From NCBI RefSeq assembly GCF_009649785.1, contig NZ_WJOK01000002.1, positions 124,001 through 188,000 of the forward strand: a DNA stretch of 64,000 nt, in the 5' to 3' direction. Origin of the DNA: Agrobacterium tumefaciens (GTDB lineage: Bacteria > Pseudomonadota > Alphaproteobacteria > Rhizobiales > Rhizobiaceae). Positions 38,771 to 48,077 of this stretch are shown here, in pieces (position 1 is the first letter of the stretch; each line of letters begins with the position of its first letter). Made by a program: the position numbers and the translations under genes. The notes beneath the pieces are model-generated. The model was not told where the DNA came from. It saw only the letters and a program-made list of their open reading frames with translations, and did not search any database.

Positions 38771-38857
38771 GATCTGCCTTCGTATATTTCAATCGGAGGC
38801 GCCGACCATAGCCCATTCGCTTCGAAAGCCAAATGCTTTCAAAGCTGTGTCGAGACG

Positions 38858-39334
38858 TCAATCGGCCACCAAAGGTGCGACAACGGCTTTCAGCGCGGCC
38901 TGCGCGTCGCCGGGGGAAAGCCTTACCTGCAAACCGCGCTGGCCACCATTCATGTAGACATAGGAATGGGTCATGGCTCCAGTCTCTATGGCGGTCGGAA
39001 CCTGTTTTTTCTGTCCAAAAGGGCTGATGCCGCCCACATGATAACCGGTTGCCCGCTCCGCATCGGCGGGCTTCATCATGCTGGCAGATTTCCCCCCGAA
39101 GGCGGCGGCGAGCTTCTTCATGCTCACTTCCCGGTCGGACGGGACGACGACGCAGACCGGCTTGCCATCCAGCTCAGCCATCAATGTTTTCAGAACCAGA
39201 TGTGGCGGTTCGCCGATAGCTTCGGCCGCCTGCAGGCCGATCCGGTCGGCATTCGGGTCGTAGTCATAGGTAACTGTGGTGAAGTTCACACCGGCCTTGG
39301 TCAGCATCTGCGTAGCGCGGGTTGTCTTGGACAT
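38858..39334 (-). CDS. ybaK: Cys-tRNA(Pro)/Cys-tRNA(Cys) deacylase YbaK
   Basis: A 158-residue YbaK/EbsC protein: KTTRATQMLTKAGVNFTTVTYDYDP at the N-terminus, VLKTLMAELDGKPVCVVVPSDREVSMKKLA containing the conserved Lys, and ATGYHVGGISPFGQKKQVPT with the family Gly-Gly-x-Ser-Pro-Phe motif. It hydrolyses Cys wrongly attached to tRNA-Pro. It starts 12 bases after the ArsC-like gene, forming an operon. Confidence 0.95.
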   Translation of the reverse strand: MSKTTRATQMLTKAGVNFTTVTYDYDPNADRIGLQAAEAIGEPPHLVLKTLMAELDGKPVCVVVPSDREVSMKKLAAAFGGKSASMMKPADAERATGYHVGGISPFGQKKQVPTAIETGAMTHSYVYMNGGQRGLQVRLSPGDAQAALKAVVAPLVAD

Positions 39335-39346
39335 GGTGGCCTGCGC

Positions 39347-39694
39347 TCACGCAAAGAGGGACTGATAGGTTTCCGGCTTGAAACCGACGGTTATCGCCTC
39401 CTTGGCCTCCAGCACCGGTCGCTTGATCATGGAGGGCTGCTCCAGCATCAGGCCAATGGCCTTTTCGCGGGTAAGATCGGCTTTCTGGCTATCGTCCAGT
39501 TTTTTGAAGGTAGTGCCGGCCCGGTTCAGAACCGTTTCCCAGCCCGCGGCATCGCACCATGTTTCGAGATGGGCCTGGTCGATACCTGCCGTCTTGTAGT
39601 CATGGAAAGAATAGTCGACACCGTTGGCTTCCAGCCAGCTTCTGGCCTTTTTCATCGTGTCGCAGTTCTTGATGCCGTAAATGGTGACCGTCAT
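39347..39694 (-). CDS. ArsC/Spx-family (YffB-like) thioredoxin-fold protein
   Basis: A 115-residue protein with TVTIYGIKNCDTMKKARSWLEANGVDYSFHDYKTAGI at the start and LEQPSMIKRPVLEAKEAITVGFKPETY at the end, typical of YffB-like ArsC relatives. One N-terminal Cys (C-D-T-M) is present and there is no CxxC, so it may be a glutathione-dependent reductase. ATG 39694 gives the family N-terminus; the longer frame to 39829 has no support. Co-transcribed with ybaK. Confidence 0.9.
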   Translation of the reverse strand: MTVTIYGIKNCDTMKKARSWLEANGVDYSFHDYKTAGIDQAHLETWCDAAGWETVLNRAGTTFKKLDDSQKADLTREKAIGLMLEQPSMIKRPVLEAKEAITVGFKPETYQSLFA

Positions 39695-39836
39695 GTTGCC
39701 TGCCTCTTTGTCTTGAACTTCCGGCATAACAAATAATGCGCCGTATTCAACCCGCAGCCTGAAGCACGGAATTCGAGCCATGCAAAAATGCAGTGTCTGA
39801 CATCCAAACGAGCGCGAGCAAAGCTGCATGGCTTCC

Positions 39837-39887
39837 CTGCTACATCATGAGTTGTAGCAGAGGACAAAAATGCCCATTATCTGGGCA
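39837..39887 (+). promoter_or_regulatory. Two leader hairpins before a small gene
   Basis: CTGCTAC (39837-39843) pairs with GTAGCAG (39854-39860) across a 10-base loop, and TGCCCA (39871-39876) pairs with TGGGCA (39882-39887) across a 5-base loop. Both lie directly upstream of the ribosome site of the 55-residue gene and could control its translation or stability. Confidence 0.4.
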
Positions 39888-39905
39888 TCAAAGATGGAGA
39901 GAAAA

Positions 39906-40073
39906 ATGCGTCAGGTTGCAAAGACATCGCGTAACTTCTTTGGCGAAACTTTCGCCGTTCTCGGTGCCGCACTTTCGGTTTCGGCCGCTGTCCGCGCGCA
40001 TCGCAAGCCGGCCCGCGCCGACCTCGAAGCGCTTGGCATCGACGGCAAGGCTTTCGACAAGGTTCAGCTCTAA
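39906..40073 (+). CDS. Small basic hypothetical protein
   Basis: A 55-residue protein: MRQVAKTSRNFFGETFAVLG, a short hydrophobic stretch AALSVSAAVRAH, then KPARADLEALGIDGKAFDKVQL. GGAGAG precedes the ATG. The C-terminal ARADLEALGID segment resembles the end of DUF1127-type and similar small rhizobial proteins, but I do not recognise a firm family. It is followed by a GC-rich hairpin. Confidence 0.6.
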   Translation: MRQVAKTSRNFFGETFAVLGAALSVSAAVRAHRKPARADLEALGIDGKAFDKVQL

Positions 40074-40090
40074 GCTGATTATCGTTTGCA

Positions 40091-40110
40091 GCGAGGCGAC
40101 ATCGCCTCGC
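40091..40110 (+). terminator. GC-rich hairpin after the small gene
   Basis: GCGAGGCG / CGCCTCGC forms an 8-bp stem with an ACAT loop, 18 bases after the small gene's stop. There is no following T-run, so it is a weak terminator or an RNA-stabilising hairpin. Confidence 0.4.
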
Positions 40111-40133
40111 TCGTGCGTATATGTTGGCGGGCC

Positions 40134-40850
40134 TTAGCGTTCCGCCTGCTTTCGGTTCGGCCGTTTTCTCGGACCGATCAGTTTATCCGGTAAATGCAGC
40201 TGGCTTTCGAGCGGCTCGTAACGATCTGCTTTTGCGGAGAGTGCGAAGCGTCCAAGGGATTCATGTCGCGTTTCGCCATTATGGCTGAAAACAAGCTCGA
40301 AATTACCCGCAAGCCAGCTATAGGGTTTTCCTGCCGGCATCGGCTCTATCTTCCCGCAGCCATAAATCATCGTGATATGCGGCGTGTAAGATGGTGCCGC
40401 GATATAGGGAAGGTTTGCCTGTCGAAGCGCGCGTTGCAGCAGCTTCACCAGAGCGTTGATCTCCGGCAGATCACCACCGTTTCGCAGCACCAGACTATTG
40501 CGACTGCCGAAAAGCGCGCTTGCGTCCAGGGTGACCGGAACAGGCCGCGCGTTTACAGCACCCATTGCTGCCTTCAGCCTGCTTGTCAGTCCGTGAGGGA
40601 TTGTCTCGAAACATCCCAAACACAGCAGGGTTATGTGCAGAAGCTCGGCGGGATATGCCTCGCGGGTTGTCCGCCCCTTGGCATGATGCGACGCATCGAC
40701 AAAAATTCTTTCCGCCAATTGCCGTGGTGGCTTCAGCAGTAGCAGGAGCTTGTTTCGAAAGCGCGGATTAATGCGCCGTATTTTCTGCGGCTCCAGCCCA
40801 TCAAAACAAAGCTGCCTTAAGGCTCTTTCGTCCGCCAACTCGCACTCCAT
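40134..40850 (-). CDS. 2'-5' RNA ligase/2H phosphoesterase family protein
   Basis: A 238-residue protein with the two HxT motifs of the 2H phosphoesterase superfamily: LLHITLLCLG and YTPHITMIYG, and the opening NKLLLLLKPPRQLAERI. The family includes ThpR RNA 2',3'-cyclic phosphodiesterase. The C-terminal ~60 residues are basic. Substrate RNA or nucleotide is unknown. It stands alone upstream of guaA's terminator. Confidence 0.87.
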   Translation of the reverse strand: MECELADERALRQLCFDGLEPQKIRRINPRFRNKLLLLLKPPRQLAERIFVDASHHAKGRTTREAYPAELLHITLLCLGCFETIPHGLTSRLKAAMGAVNARPVPVTLDASALFGSRNSLVLRNGGDLPEINALVKLLQRALRQANLPYIAAPSYTPHITMIYGCGKIEPMPAGKPYSWLAGNFELVFSHNGETRHESLGRFALSAKADRYEPLESQLHLPDKLIGPRKRPNRKQAER

Positions 40851-40925
40851 GACGATGCTCCACAGCCTTATGCCAAGGCCGGAAACCTATCATTGCGCGG
40901 TGATAAAATAAAGAACAAAAGAGGA

Positions 40926-40950
40926 ACAAAAGGCGGAATTGCTCCGCCTT
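40926..40950 (-). terminator. Terminator of guaA
   Basis: Read on the minus strand, AAGGCGGA pairs with TCCGCCTT across GCAAT and is followed by TTGTTC. It starts a few bases after the guaA stop. Confidence 0.72.
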
Positions 40951-40954
40951 CGTT

Positions 40955-42532
40955 TTACTCCCATTCGATCGTGCCGGGCGGCTTGCTCGTCACGTCATAG
41001 ACGACACGGTTGATGCCGCGGACTTCGTTGATGATGCGGGTCGCGGCGCGGCCGAGGAAATTCATGTCGTAGGGGTAGAAATCCGCCGTCATGCCATCCA
41101 CGGAGGTCACGGCGCGGAGCGCACAGACGAAGTCATAGGTGCGGTAGTCACCCATGACGCCCACGGTCTGCACCGGCAGGAGCACTGCGAAGGCCTGCCA
41201 GATGGTGTCGTAAAGACCCGCCTTGCGGATTTCGTCGAGATAGATCGCATCTGCCTTGCGCAGAATATCGAGCTTCTCGCGGGTGACCGCACCGGGGCAA
41301 CGGATCGCCAGACCCGGGCCGGGGAAGGGATGGCGCCCGATGAAGCTTTCCGGCAGGCCAAGTTCACGGCCAAGCGCACGCACCTCGTCCTTGAAGAGCT
41401 CGCGCAGCGGCTCCACCAGCTGCATGTTCATGCGCTCGGGAAGGCCACCGACATTGTGGTGGCTCTTGATGGTGACGGAAGGACCGCCGGAGAAGGAAAC
41501 GCTCTCGATGACGTCAGGGTAAAGCGTGCCCTGCGCGAGGAAATTCGGAGCACCCTTGCCGTCTGCTGCGATCTTGGCAGCTTCCGCCTCGAAGACCTCG
41601 ATGAACAAACGGCCGATAGTCTTGCGCTTCACTTCCGGGTCGGAGACGCCAGAAAGCTGGCCCAGGAACATGTCTGCGGCATCCACATGTACCAGCGGAA
41701 TATTGTAATGATCGCGGAACATGCCGACGACCTGCTCGCTTTCGCCAAGCCGCATCAGGCCATGATCAACGTAAACGCAGGTCAGCTGGTCACCGATCGC
41801 CTCATGGATGAGGATCGCCGCAACCGAGGAATCGACGCCGCCGGAGAGTGCGCAGAGCACGCGCCCGGTGCCGACCTGATCGCGGATCTTGCGGATCATC
41901 TCGGCGCGATAGGCTGCCATCGTCCAATCGGATTTGAGACCGACGATCTTGTGCACGAAGTTGGAGAGCAGCTTGCCGCCATCTGGCGTATGCACCACTT
42001 CCGGGTGGAACATGGTGGTGTAATAGTGGCGTGTCTCGTCGGCAGCTATGGCGAAGGGTGCGTTCTCGGAGGTTGCGATAACCTCGAAACCCTCCGGCAG
42101 TTTCGTCACGCGGTCGCCGTGGCTCATCCAGACGGGATAGCTCTTGCCCTGTTCCCAGAAACCGTCGAACAGAGGGCTTGCCTTTTTGATGTCGATATCG
42201 GCGCGCCCGAATTCCGCCGCGTGACCGCCCTCGACAACGCCGCCGAGCTGGGTGCAGAGCGTCTGCTGGCCGTAGCAGATGCCGAGGATCGGAACCTTGC
42301 TGTCGAACACCGCCTGCGGCGCACGCGGGCTGCCTTCCGCCGTGACAGATGCGGGGCCGCCGGAGAAGATCACGCCCTTGGGCTGGAGCTTCTCAAACGC
42401 CTCTGCGGCATTCTGAAACGGGTGGATTTCGCAATAGACCCCGGCTTCGCGAATGCGGCGCGCAATCAGCTGCGTCACCTGGCTGCCGAAATCGATGATG
42501 AGAATGCTGTCGGGATGGGCTATCTGGGTCAT
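40955..42532 (-). CDS. guaA: GMP synthase (glutamine-hydrolysing)
   Basis: A 525-residue two-domain enzyme of normal length. The N-terminal class I glutamine amidotransferase has the nucleophile in [10 protein letters not shown] and His/Glu in [11 protein letters not shown]. The ATP pyrophosphatase domain has the PP-loop [12 protein letters not shown], and the C-terminal dimer domain ends in PPGTIEWE. It converts XMP to GMP. It appears monocistronic with its own terminator. The neighbouring MTA/SAH nucleosidase also belongs to purine salvage. Confidence 0.98.
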   Translation of the reverse strand: MTQIAHPDSILIIDFGSQVTQLIARRIREAGVYCEIHPFQNAAEAFEKLQPKGVIFSGGPASVTAEGSPRAPQAVFDSKVPILGICYGQQTLCTQLGGVVEGGHAAEFGRADIDIKKASPLFDGFWEQGKSYPVWMSHGDRVTKLPEGFEVIATSENAPFAIAADETRHYYTTMFHPEVVHTPDGGKLLSNFVHKIVGLKSDWTMAAYRAEMIRKIRDQVGTGRVLCALSGGVDSSVAAILIHEAIGDQLTCVYVDHGLMRLGESEQVVGMFRDHYNIPLVHVDAADMFLGQLSGVSDPEVKRKTIGRLFIEVFEAEAAKIAADGKGAPNFLAQGTLYPDVIESVSFSGGPSVTIKSHHNVGGLPERMNMQLVEPLRELFKDEVRALGRELGLPESFIGRHPFPGPGLAIRCPGAVTREKLDILRKADAIYLDEIRKAGLYDTIWQAFAVLLPVQTVGVMGDYRTYDFVCALRAVTSVDGMTADFYPYDMNFLGRAATRIINEVRGINRVVYDVTSKPPGTIEWE

Positions 42533-42614
42533 GGCGAGCCTTTAAAGAAAATGGCGGCTTTAGGCAACCCGGAAGCGGGCATCTAACAGCGGAAATTTAC
42601 TAAAATCGCGAGGT

Positions 42615-43253
42615 TCAAAGGGTGATCGCACCATCTTCGATAGCGCGGCAAAGCCTGTCAACGGCGTCTGCGAGCTTTTCATCGATGATATGCAAGTATT
42701 CCGTCCAGTCGTCCACATGGTTCACATCTTCCCTGCCATCGGAAATACCGCGCAGGCCGATGAGCGGCACGCCGAAGCGCTGGCAGGCCCGGAGCACGGC
42801 ATAGGTTTCCATTTCCACCATATCGGCATCGATCGACCCATAGGTGGCACCAGAGACGACGTTGGCGCCCGTGGAAAGTCGCGCCTCGGCAATATCGGGT
42901 ATGCGCAGGGGCAAGGCCACCTCGGCCGGCAGATCGAGAAACGGCGTGCGACCCTTTTCAAAACCGAAGGCTGAGGCATCCATGTCGCGATAGGCAACAG
43001 AAATCGCCTGATAGATGCCAGTCTGGTCGAGCGTCCGCGAGCCGGCGGAGCCGAGCGAAACGACAAGATCAGGCAGATGGTCCGCCGCATTGAGACCGGC
43101 AAGAATTGCCGTGACCGAAATCGCTGCCTCGACCGGGCCGACGCCGGTCATCAAGGGCGCGATGCGCGCCTGCAGGTGGGGGCCGTATTCGGCGGAAGCC
43201 GCCATCACGAAAAGTATGGATTTGTCTGCAACATGCAAAAGCCGGTAGCTCAT
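42615..43253 (-). CDS. mtnN: 5'-methylthioadenosine/S-adenosylhomocysteine nucleosidase
   Basis: A 212-residue nucleosidase. It has LMTGVGPVEAAISVTAIL, the substrate motif DADMVEMETYAVLRACQRFGVPLIGLRGISDG with conserved Met-Glu and the catalytic Asp of ISD. It hydrolyses MTA and SAH to adenine and a thioribose, recycling methionine and adenine. Its ATG overlaps the stop of the thioesterase gene by four bases. Some divergence from E. coli MtnN makes the exact substrate preference tentative. Confidence 0.88.
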   Translation of the reverse strand: MSYRLLHVADKSILFVMAASAEYGPHLQARIAPLMTGVGPVEAAISVTAILAGLNAADHLPDLVVSLGSAGSRTLDQTGIYQAISVAYRDMDASAFGFEKGRTPFLDLPAEVALPLRIPDIAEARLSTGANVVSGATYGSIDADMVEMETYAVLRACQRFGVPLIGLRGISDGREDVNHVDDWTEYLHIIDEKLADAVDRLCRAIEDGAITL

Positions 43254-43699
43254 CCGGTAATATCCTCGCGGCCCTTCACCACCATCATCGTGCCTGTCAT
43301 GGAGGCGATGAGCTTCGCCGGCCCGTCGGAAAGGGCGTAAGCGCGGCCATCGGCAACGATCAGGTTGTTGCCCGGCTTGATGATTTCGCCACGAAACAGG
43401 AACCGCTCGCCGCGCCCGGGCGACATGAGGTTGACCTTGAACTCGATTGTCAGCAGCGAGGCTTCCGGCTCTATGATCGTATAGGCGGCATAGGTGCAGG
43501 CGGTATCCAGGCCCGCGGCAATGACACCGGCATGCAATATGCCGTGTTGCTGTGTCAGCTTTTCATGAAACGGCAGCTCGATTTCCACCAGACGGTGTTC
43601 GATGCGGCTTATCTGCGCACCGATTGCCTGCACCACACCCTGCCGCGCAAAGCTTCTTTCTATCCGCTGACGAAAATCGCCGGGATCCGTGATCTCCAT
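43250..43699 (-). CDS. PaaI-like hotdog-fold thioesterase
   Basis: A 149-residue hotdog protein: VEIELPFHEKLTQQHGILHAGVIAAGLDTACTYAAYT is the signature HGG/HAG-type helix with catalytic Asp, and LTIEFKVNLMSPGRGE the following strand. Such enzymes hydrolyse acyl-CoA thioesters. First gene of a coupled pair with the nucleosidase. The acyl substrate is unknown. Confidence 0.87.
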   Translation of the reverse strand: MEITDPGDFRQRIERSFARQGVVQAIGAQISRIEHRLVEIELPFHEKLTQQHGILHAGVIAAGLDTACTYAAYTIIEPEASLLTIEFKVNLMSPGRGERFLFRGEIIKPGNNLIVADGRAYALSDGPAKLIASMTGTMMVVKGREDITG

Positions 43700-43779
43700 T
43701 GGCTTACCTGCCTGCTTTTTTCCTCACCGCAAACTGACATGGCGTGTGGCGGCGGGCAAGGCAAGTGCCGCAGGAGCAA

Positions 43780-44232
43780 TTAGTTCAGCACGGCGATGCT
43801 GGCATTCAGCAGCGTGGCAAAGGCGACCCAAAGGGCGTAGGGCACGAAAAGCCACATGGAGATGCGGTCGCGACTGTAGGTGAGCGCAATGAAAGCCAGA
43901 ATGCAGATCAGCATAGGCACGATGATGACGAGCGCGCCTGTCGGGCTTTGCATGCCGAAAAAGATGGGCGACCACAGGAAATTCAGCACCAGCTGCGTGA
44001 ACCAGAGACGCATGCGCGTGCCCGCCGGTCTCACGATCCATGTTCGCGCGCCTGTAATGCCGATCATCACGTAGAGCGTTGTCCAAACAGGGCCGAATAT
44101 CCAGTTGGGCGGGTTGAATGGCGGCTTCTGAAGCGACTGGTACCATTCGCCCGGCACGTTGTTGATGCCGATGAGCGCACCCAGCGCAACAACCACAACC
44201 ACGAAAATGATATACACGGACAGGTTTTTCAT
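43780..44232 (-). CDS. tspO: TspO/MBR-family membrane protein
   Basis: A 150-residue five-helix protein with PGEWYQSLQKPPFNPPNWIFGPVWTTLYVMIGITGA, the conserved Trp/Pro-rich loop, and LNFLWSPIFFG. TspO binds tetrapyrroles and cholesterol-like ligands and affects porphyrin handling and stress responses in alphaproteobacteria. It begins 51 bases after the last gene of the imelysin operon with no obvious terminator between, so it may be the fifth gene of that iron/heme-related transcript (inference). Confidence 0.95.
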   Translation of the reverse strand: MKNLSVYIIFVVVVVALGALIGINNVPGEWYQSLQKPPFNPPNWIFGPVWTTLYVMIGITGARTWIVRPAGTRMRLWFTQLVLNFLWSPIFFGMQSPTGALVIIVPMLICILAFIALTYSRDRISMWLFVPYALWVAFATLLNASIAVLN

Positions 44233-44283
44233 GACGCCTCAAATGCTTTTTGGTCTTTTTTGTTCCGGTGCATTTTCAGTATT

Positions 44284-45378
44284 TTAGCCCGAAATACGCA
44301 CGATATGCTGGTCCCACGCCACGTCGCTGCGAATAGCCTCGAAAAATCCGTCGTAGGAAGAAACCGCAATGCCCTTTGTGGCGGGGGCAACGCCCGCAGC
44401 CTCACGAACGGTCGTCTCGGATACAACACGCCCGGTTTTCGCATCCAGCGTCACGGCCGCGTTGCCATTGGGTGAGGTCAGGCCCACCAGGCCATCGCGC
44501 CGGTTGACGGCGATGGCACCGACATAATTGGCAAGGCGCACCGTCGTTTGCTCTGGTAGATCGACGAAGGCAAGGTCCTCGCCCTTCGAGAAATGGCCAA
44601 CAAGCGGCGGAAGATCGTTGCGCGGTCCTCCATATTGGCAGGCGAACCAGACACGCCCGTCATCGCCGAGATCGACATGGCGGGTGGAAAGCTGTCGCAA
44701 CTGGTCTGGCATCGTATGTTTCTGGATCAACTGGCCGCTGGCGGCGTCCAGAAGCACGAGCGACGGCTGCATGCTGTCGACATTGAGTTTGGTTCGGCCG
44801 AAATCCGGGTGGGTCTCGATGCCGCCATTGGCGATCACGATCAGCCTGCCATCGTCGCTCACGGTCATGTCATGGGTGCCAATGCCGTGGGCGTCGTATT
44901 CACCGATGCGGGCAAATCCGTTGCGCGCATCGTAAAGCCCGATAACACCGCGATTGCCATCGAAGTCGTTTTCGCTGGCGTAGAGGATCGCACCGTCGGG
45001 AGAAAATTGTCCGTGGCCGTAGAAGTGGCGGTTTTCCGGCGTGTGCATCACGACAGGCTCGCGGCGTCGCGCGGGGTCAAAGGCCATGAAGAAGGTGCCG
45101 GGCCGGCGCGCAAAGGCCACTGTCATGCCGGTCGCATGGCTCGTTGCCATTCCATGGGCGCGGGCCGGGAGCGCAACACGGTCGATGATCTCGCCGCGTT
45201 CGCTCACAGTCGCAATGCCGTAGGAACCGTCATGAGCGCGAAAAGCGGAAGCGAAGACAGCGTCGGCGCGTTCAAGCGCATGCAGCGAGCCGGGAGCGAG
45301 CGTCGCTAGGAACGGAATGCCCGCCGCCTTGATGAAGCTACGCCTGTCTATCAGCGTCGGCTTTTTGCATGATATCAC
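44284..45378 (-). CDS. DUF1513 protein, Tat-exported beta-propeller-like
   Basis: A 364-residue periplasmic protein with a twin-arginine signal (DRRSFIKAAGIPFLATLAPGSLHA) and repeated strands with His/Asp pairs (ENRHFYGHGQFSPDG, AHGIGTHDMTVSDDGRLIVIANGG, STRHVDLGDDGRVWFACQYG), suggesting a seven-bladed propeller. The start is a GTG at 45378, four bases after the stop of the imelysin-like gene with GGAG upstream. It is last of four iron-operon genes. DUF1513 proteins accompany imelysins and di-heme proteins in other bacteria; the activity is unproved. Confidence 0.87.
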   Translation of the reverse strand: MISCKKPTLIDRRSFIKAAGIPFLATLAPGSLHALERADAVFASAFRAHDGSYGIATVSERGEIIDRVALPARAHGMATSHATGMTVAFARRPGTFFMAFDPARRREPVVMHTPENRHFYGHGQFSPDGAILYASENDFDGNRGVIGLYDARNGFARIGEYDAHGIGTHDMTVSDDGRLIVIANGGIETHPDFGRTKLNVDSMQPSLVLLDAASGQLIQKHTMPDQLRQLSTRHVDLGDDGRVWFACQYGGPRNDLPPLVGHFSKGEDLAFVDLPEQTTVRLANYVGAIAVNRRDGLVGLTSPNGNAAVTLDAKTGRVVSETTVREAAGVAPATKGIAVSSYDGFFEAIRSDVAWDQHIVRISG

Positions 45379-45382
45379 CGCC

Positions 45383-46504
45383 TCAATCTCCGTCGGCGAA
45401 GGAAAAGCCGGAGCTGAGACCGATTGCGCCGCCATACTGGTCGTTGAGGCGGTAGATCAGGTCTTTGCCGTTCAGCAGCAGGTAATCCACCTTGGCGCGT
45501 TGCTGGTCGTCATCAAGCGCCTGTTCCACGTTGGTATCAATCGTTCCGGCAATGCGAATCATCGATTTGGCGATGAAATCGATGGAGTTGACGATGGAGC
45601 GCTGGTCGGATGGCACGAGTTCGACCATATCGGCCGTGTGCAGGAGGGTCTGAACGGCCTTGATGTTTGCGGCAATGCTTTTCCACGTCAGGCCGGACCG
45701 CCAGTAGATCGCCGTGCGGGGAAACTTCGCCTTGTCCGGCCCTTTGTAGAACGTCTCAATGCGCTGGTCGCGGATTGCTTCAGCGCCGTGTACGAGAATG
45801 CCAAGCAGCGCAACCAGCGCCTCACGCTCATCGCGAAAGACGGGATTATCCGCGCCGGGCTGCGTCCAGTTTTTCTGCGCGCCGTCAGGTGCGTTCCAGC
45901 TGTCGGAAAGCTCCGCCGCCACATTGGCAACGTTGCCGGCAATCGCCGCGCCATAACGGCAACGGAAATAGCCCTTCTTGTCGAACAGGTCACCCGCTCC
46001 GGCGCCATAGAGCACGAATTCCAGCGCGCCGAGGCCCTGCGCTGCGACACTCTTGCCCTTCAGGCTCTCGGCGCTGGTGACGCTTTCGTCCTTTTCCGCA
46101 AGGTAACGCTGTACCTGTTTCAGGCCAAGACCCTTCTTGTCTGGGTAATAGAGCACACGTTCGAAGCGGTTGTGCTCGATCACCGGACCGACCCGAACGA
46201 TCTCGATGGTTGACCAGCTGGAGACCGTATCGGCAAAGGCCGCTTTGGCCGCCTCATCCGTCGTTTTGGAAGGGGCGGCGCAGAACGCCTTCATGCTGCC
46301 TTCCAGCTTCTCTGCCGATTGCCGGAAGTGGTCATAGCCGGGACGTATGAAACCGTTCACTGCTTTTTCCATCACGCCCCGCACCTGTATGGGGTCGAGC
46401 GGTGGCGGCGGCATCAGCTCCACATCCTGCGCCATTGCGGGCCGCATACCCAAAAGCAGCAGCACGGAGATGAGACCGGGTATTTTTCGCATGGCATTTT
46501 TCAT
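45383..46504 (-). CDS. Imelysin-like periplasmic protein
   Basis: A 373-residue protein with a signal peptide (MKNAMRKIPGLISVLLLLGMRPAMA). It is a two-bundle helical imelysin fold (Peptidase_M75-like): GAADxx... is replaced by AAQGLGALEFVLYGAGAGDLF, which keeps the G-x-x-A-L-E-F-x-L-Y pattern but not the GxHxxE of the larger imelysin below. It may therefore be structural or metal/heme-handling rather than peptidase-like. Its ATG overlaps the di-heme gene's stop by one base, and GGAG lies upstream. Confidence 0.85.
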   Translation of the reverse strand: MKNAMRKIPGLISVLLLLGMRPAMAQDVELMPPPPLDPIQVRGVMEKAVNGFIRPGYDHFRQSAEKLEGSMKAFCAAPSKTTDEAAKAAFADTVSSWSTIEIVRVGPVIEHNRFERVLYYPDKKGLGLKQVQRYLAEKDESVTSAESLKGKSVAAQGLGALEFVLYGAGAGDLFDKKGYFRCRYGAAIAGNVANVAAELSDSWNAPDGAQKNWTQPGADNPVFRDEREALVALLGILVHGAEAIRDQRIETFYKGPDKAKFPRTAIYWRSGLTWKSIAANIKAVQTLLHTADMVELVPSDQRSIVNSIDFIAKSMIRIAGTIDTNVEQALDDDQQRAKVDYLLLNGKDLIYRLNDQYGGAIGLSSGFSFADGD

Positions 46505-48036
46505 CAAAGGGACTCCAGAAAAGCCAGCAAAGCCTGCCGGTCGGATTTTTGCAAGGCGGCAAAGGCATCGCGCGCTTTTTGCGCTTCGCCACCGTGCCAT
46601 AATATCGCTTCTGTCAGGCTGCGCGCCCGCCCGTCATGCAGGTAAAAGCCGTTGCCATTCACGCTTCGCGTCAGACCGATACCCCAGAGCGGCTGGGTTC
46701 GCCATTCCTGCCCGCTTGCTTCGCCCACCTGCTGGCCGTCGGCAAGCTCCTCTCCCATGTCGTGCAGCAGAAAATCCGAATAGGGCCAGATCAGCTGGAA
46801 AGACTGCATGGGGTCGGCAGCGTCACGGCGGGTGACAAATTTCGGTGTATGGCAGGATGTGCAGCCGGATGCGTAAAAAAGCTGCTTTCCCCGCAACACG
46901 GTGGGATCACCCACATCGCGGCGCTGCGGCACTGCAAGGTTTTCGGTGTAAAAGGTCACGAGATCGAGAATGGGGTCTGGCGCCTCCACTGGCCCAAGCC
47001 GTGGCTGCACGCCGGTCGGCATGGCAAGACAGTCTTTCTGAACGTCGGTGCAATCACCATAGGCGTTTTGTGCATCCGGCGTGGAAATGCCGATATCGTG
47101 GGAGAAGGCGCTGGCGCTCTGGTCGCGGACGCTGGCGTTCTGGGCTTTCCAGCCAAATCGGCCGAGCTTCACTTCGCCGGTCCGGTGATCCCGTACAAAA
47201 GCAGGGCGCCCGGAAATGCCGTCGCCATTTTTGTCATCCGGATCGGCGCCGGCCAGAATGTCGGCATCGGCAATGGCCTCGATCAGCCCAAGCCCAAGGG
47301 TTGGCATTGCAATCCGCGCCGACAAAGTCGTATCGACGCCCAGGGGGCCATAGTGCAGGCCTGCCACGGCATAGTCTGGCTTGCGCAGCATCACCACCTC
47401 GCCGTCGGCCAGCCGCACGGGCTTTTCGATATAGGTGATGACAGGTTTGCCCTCTGCGGCGAGGCCGGGAATGGCAACGTTCTGAAGCTGCCGGCCATAG
47501 GTCTCGTCGGGAAAATTCAACACCTCGTGGCGCGCAATCGCTGCCCGTTCCGCCTCGTTGCGGGCAGGCCGGGCCAGCCGCAGAAACAGGGAGACGGCAT
47601 CTTCGCCGGCAAGTGGCGGTCGGCCTCTGCCGTCCTTCACATGGCAGGCCTGGCAGGATCGGGCGTTATAGAGCGGCCCCAACCCGTCTGAGGCTTGCGT
47701 GGAGGAGGGGGAAGACACCCAGAGCTTCTGGAACAGCGCATTGCCGAGCTTGAAATCCTGTTTTCGCTCAAACGGCATTGTTGCGGATGGATGCGAAAAC
47801 GCGCCGCTATCGGCTTTATGGGTGCTGGTCGTTGCCCCGCCGGACATGGCCTCGAAGGGCTCCGGCATGGTAAAATCCATCGTCGGCGCGGTGACAGCCT
47901 GAACGCGGCTTTGGTCTTTTTCCGTCAGATCGTCACGAAGCGGCGCGGCAAGCACCATCGATGCCACAAGGCAGGCTGCCCCGGCGAAAAAGAACGGCTT
48001 GCGGATCCGGGGCAGCGATGAGTTCATGGAAAGCAT
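46504..48036 (-). CDS. Di-heme oxidoreductase (DUF1111, MauG/CcpA-related)
   Basis: A 510-residue periplasmic cytochrome. After an N-terminal signal-anchor (FFFAGAACLVASMVLA) come two CxxCH heme sites: ARSCQACHVKDGRGRPPL and ASGCTSCHTPKF. NGFYLHDGRARSLTEAILWHGGEA is the conserved closing region. The family resembles cytochrome c peroxidases with peroxidative or iron-redox roles. It is second gene of the operon, after the large imelysin. Starts at 48036 and 48027 are both possible. Confidence 0.9.
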   Translation of the reverse strand: MLSMNSSLPRIRKPFFFAGAACLVASMVLAAPLRDDLTEKDQSRVQAVTAPTMDFTMPEPFEAMSGGATTSTHKADSGAFSHPSATMPFERKQDFKLGNALFQKLWVSSPSSTQASDGLGPLYNARSCQACHVKDGRGRPPLAGEDAVSLFLRLARPARNEAERAAIARHEVLNFPDETYGRQLQNVAIPGLAAEGKPVITYIEKPVRLADGEVVMLRKPDYAVAGLHYGPLGVDTTLSARIAMPTLGLGLIEAIADADILAGADPDDKNGDGISGRPAFVRDHRTGEVKLGRFGWKAQNASVRDQSASAFSHDIGISTPDAQNAYGDCTDVQKDCLAMPTGVQPRLGPVEAPDPILDLVTFYTENLAVPQRRDVGDPTVLRGKQLFYASGCTSCHTPKFVTRRDAADPMQSFQLIWPYSDFLLHDMGEELADGQQVGEASGQEWRTQPLWGIGLTRSVNGNGFYLHDGRARSLTEAILWHGGEAQKARDAFAALQKSDRQALLAFLESL

Positions 48037-48077
48037 GGGAATGGCGGGCCGCAGCGATCTGCGGCCCGCATTGGCTC

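Noticed and set aside
37994-39736. 580-codon plus-strand frame
   Set aside because: It runs antisense through the M29 peptidase, ybaK and ArsC-like genes, all well supported; no ribosome site or family match.
41330-42586. 418-codon frame antisense to guaA
   Set aside because: Shadow of guaA without protein-like motifs.
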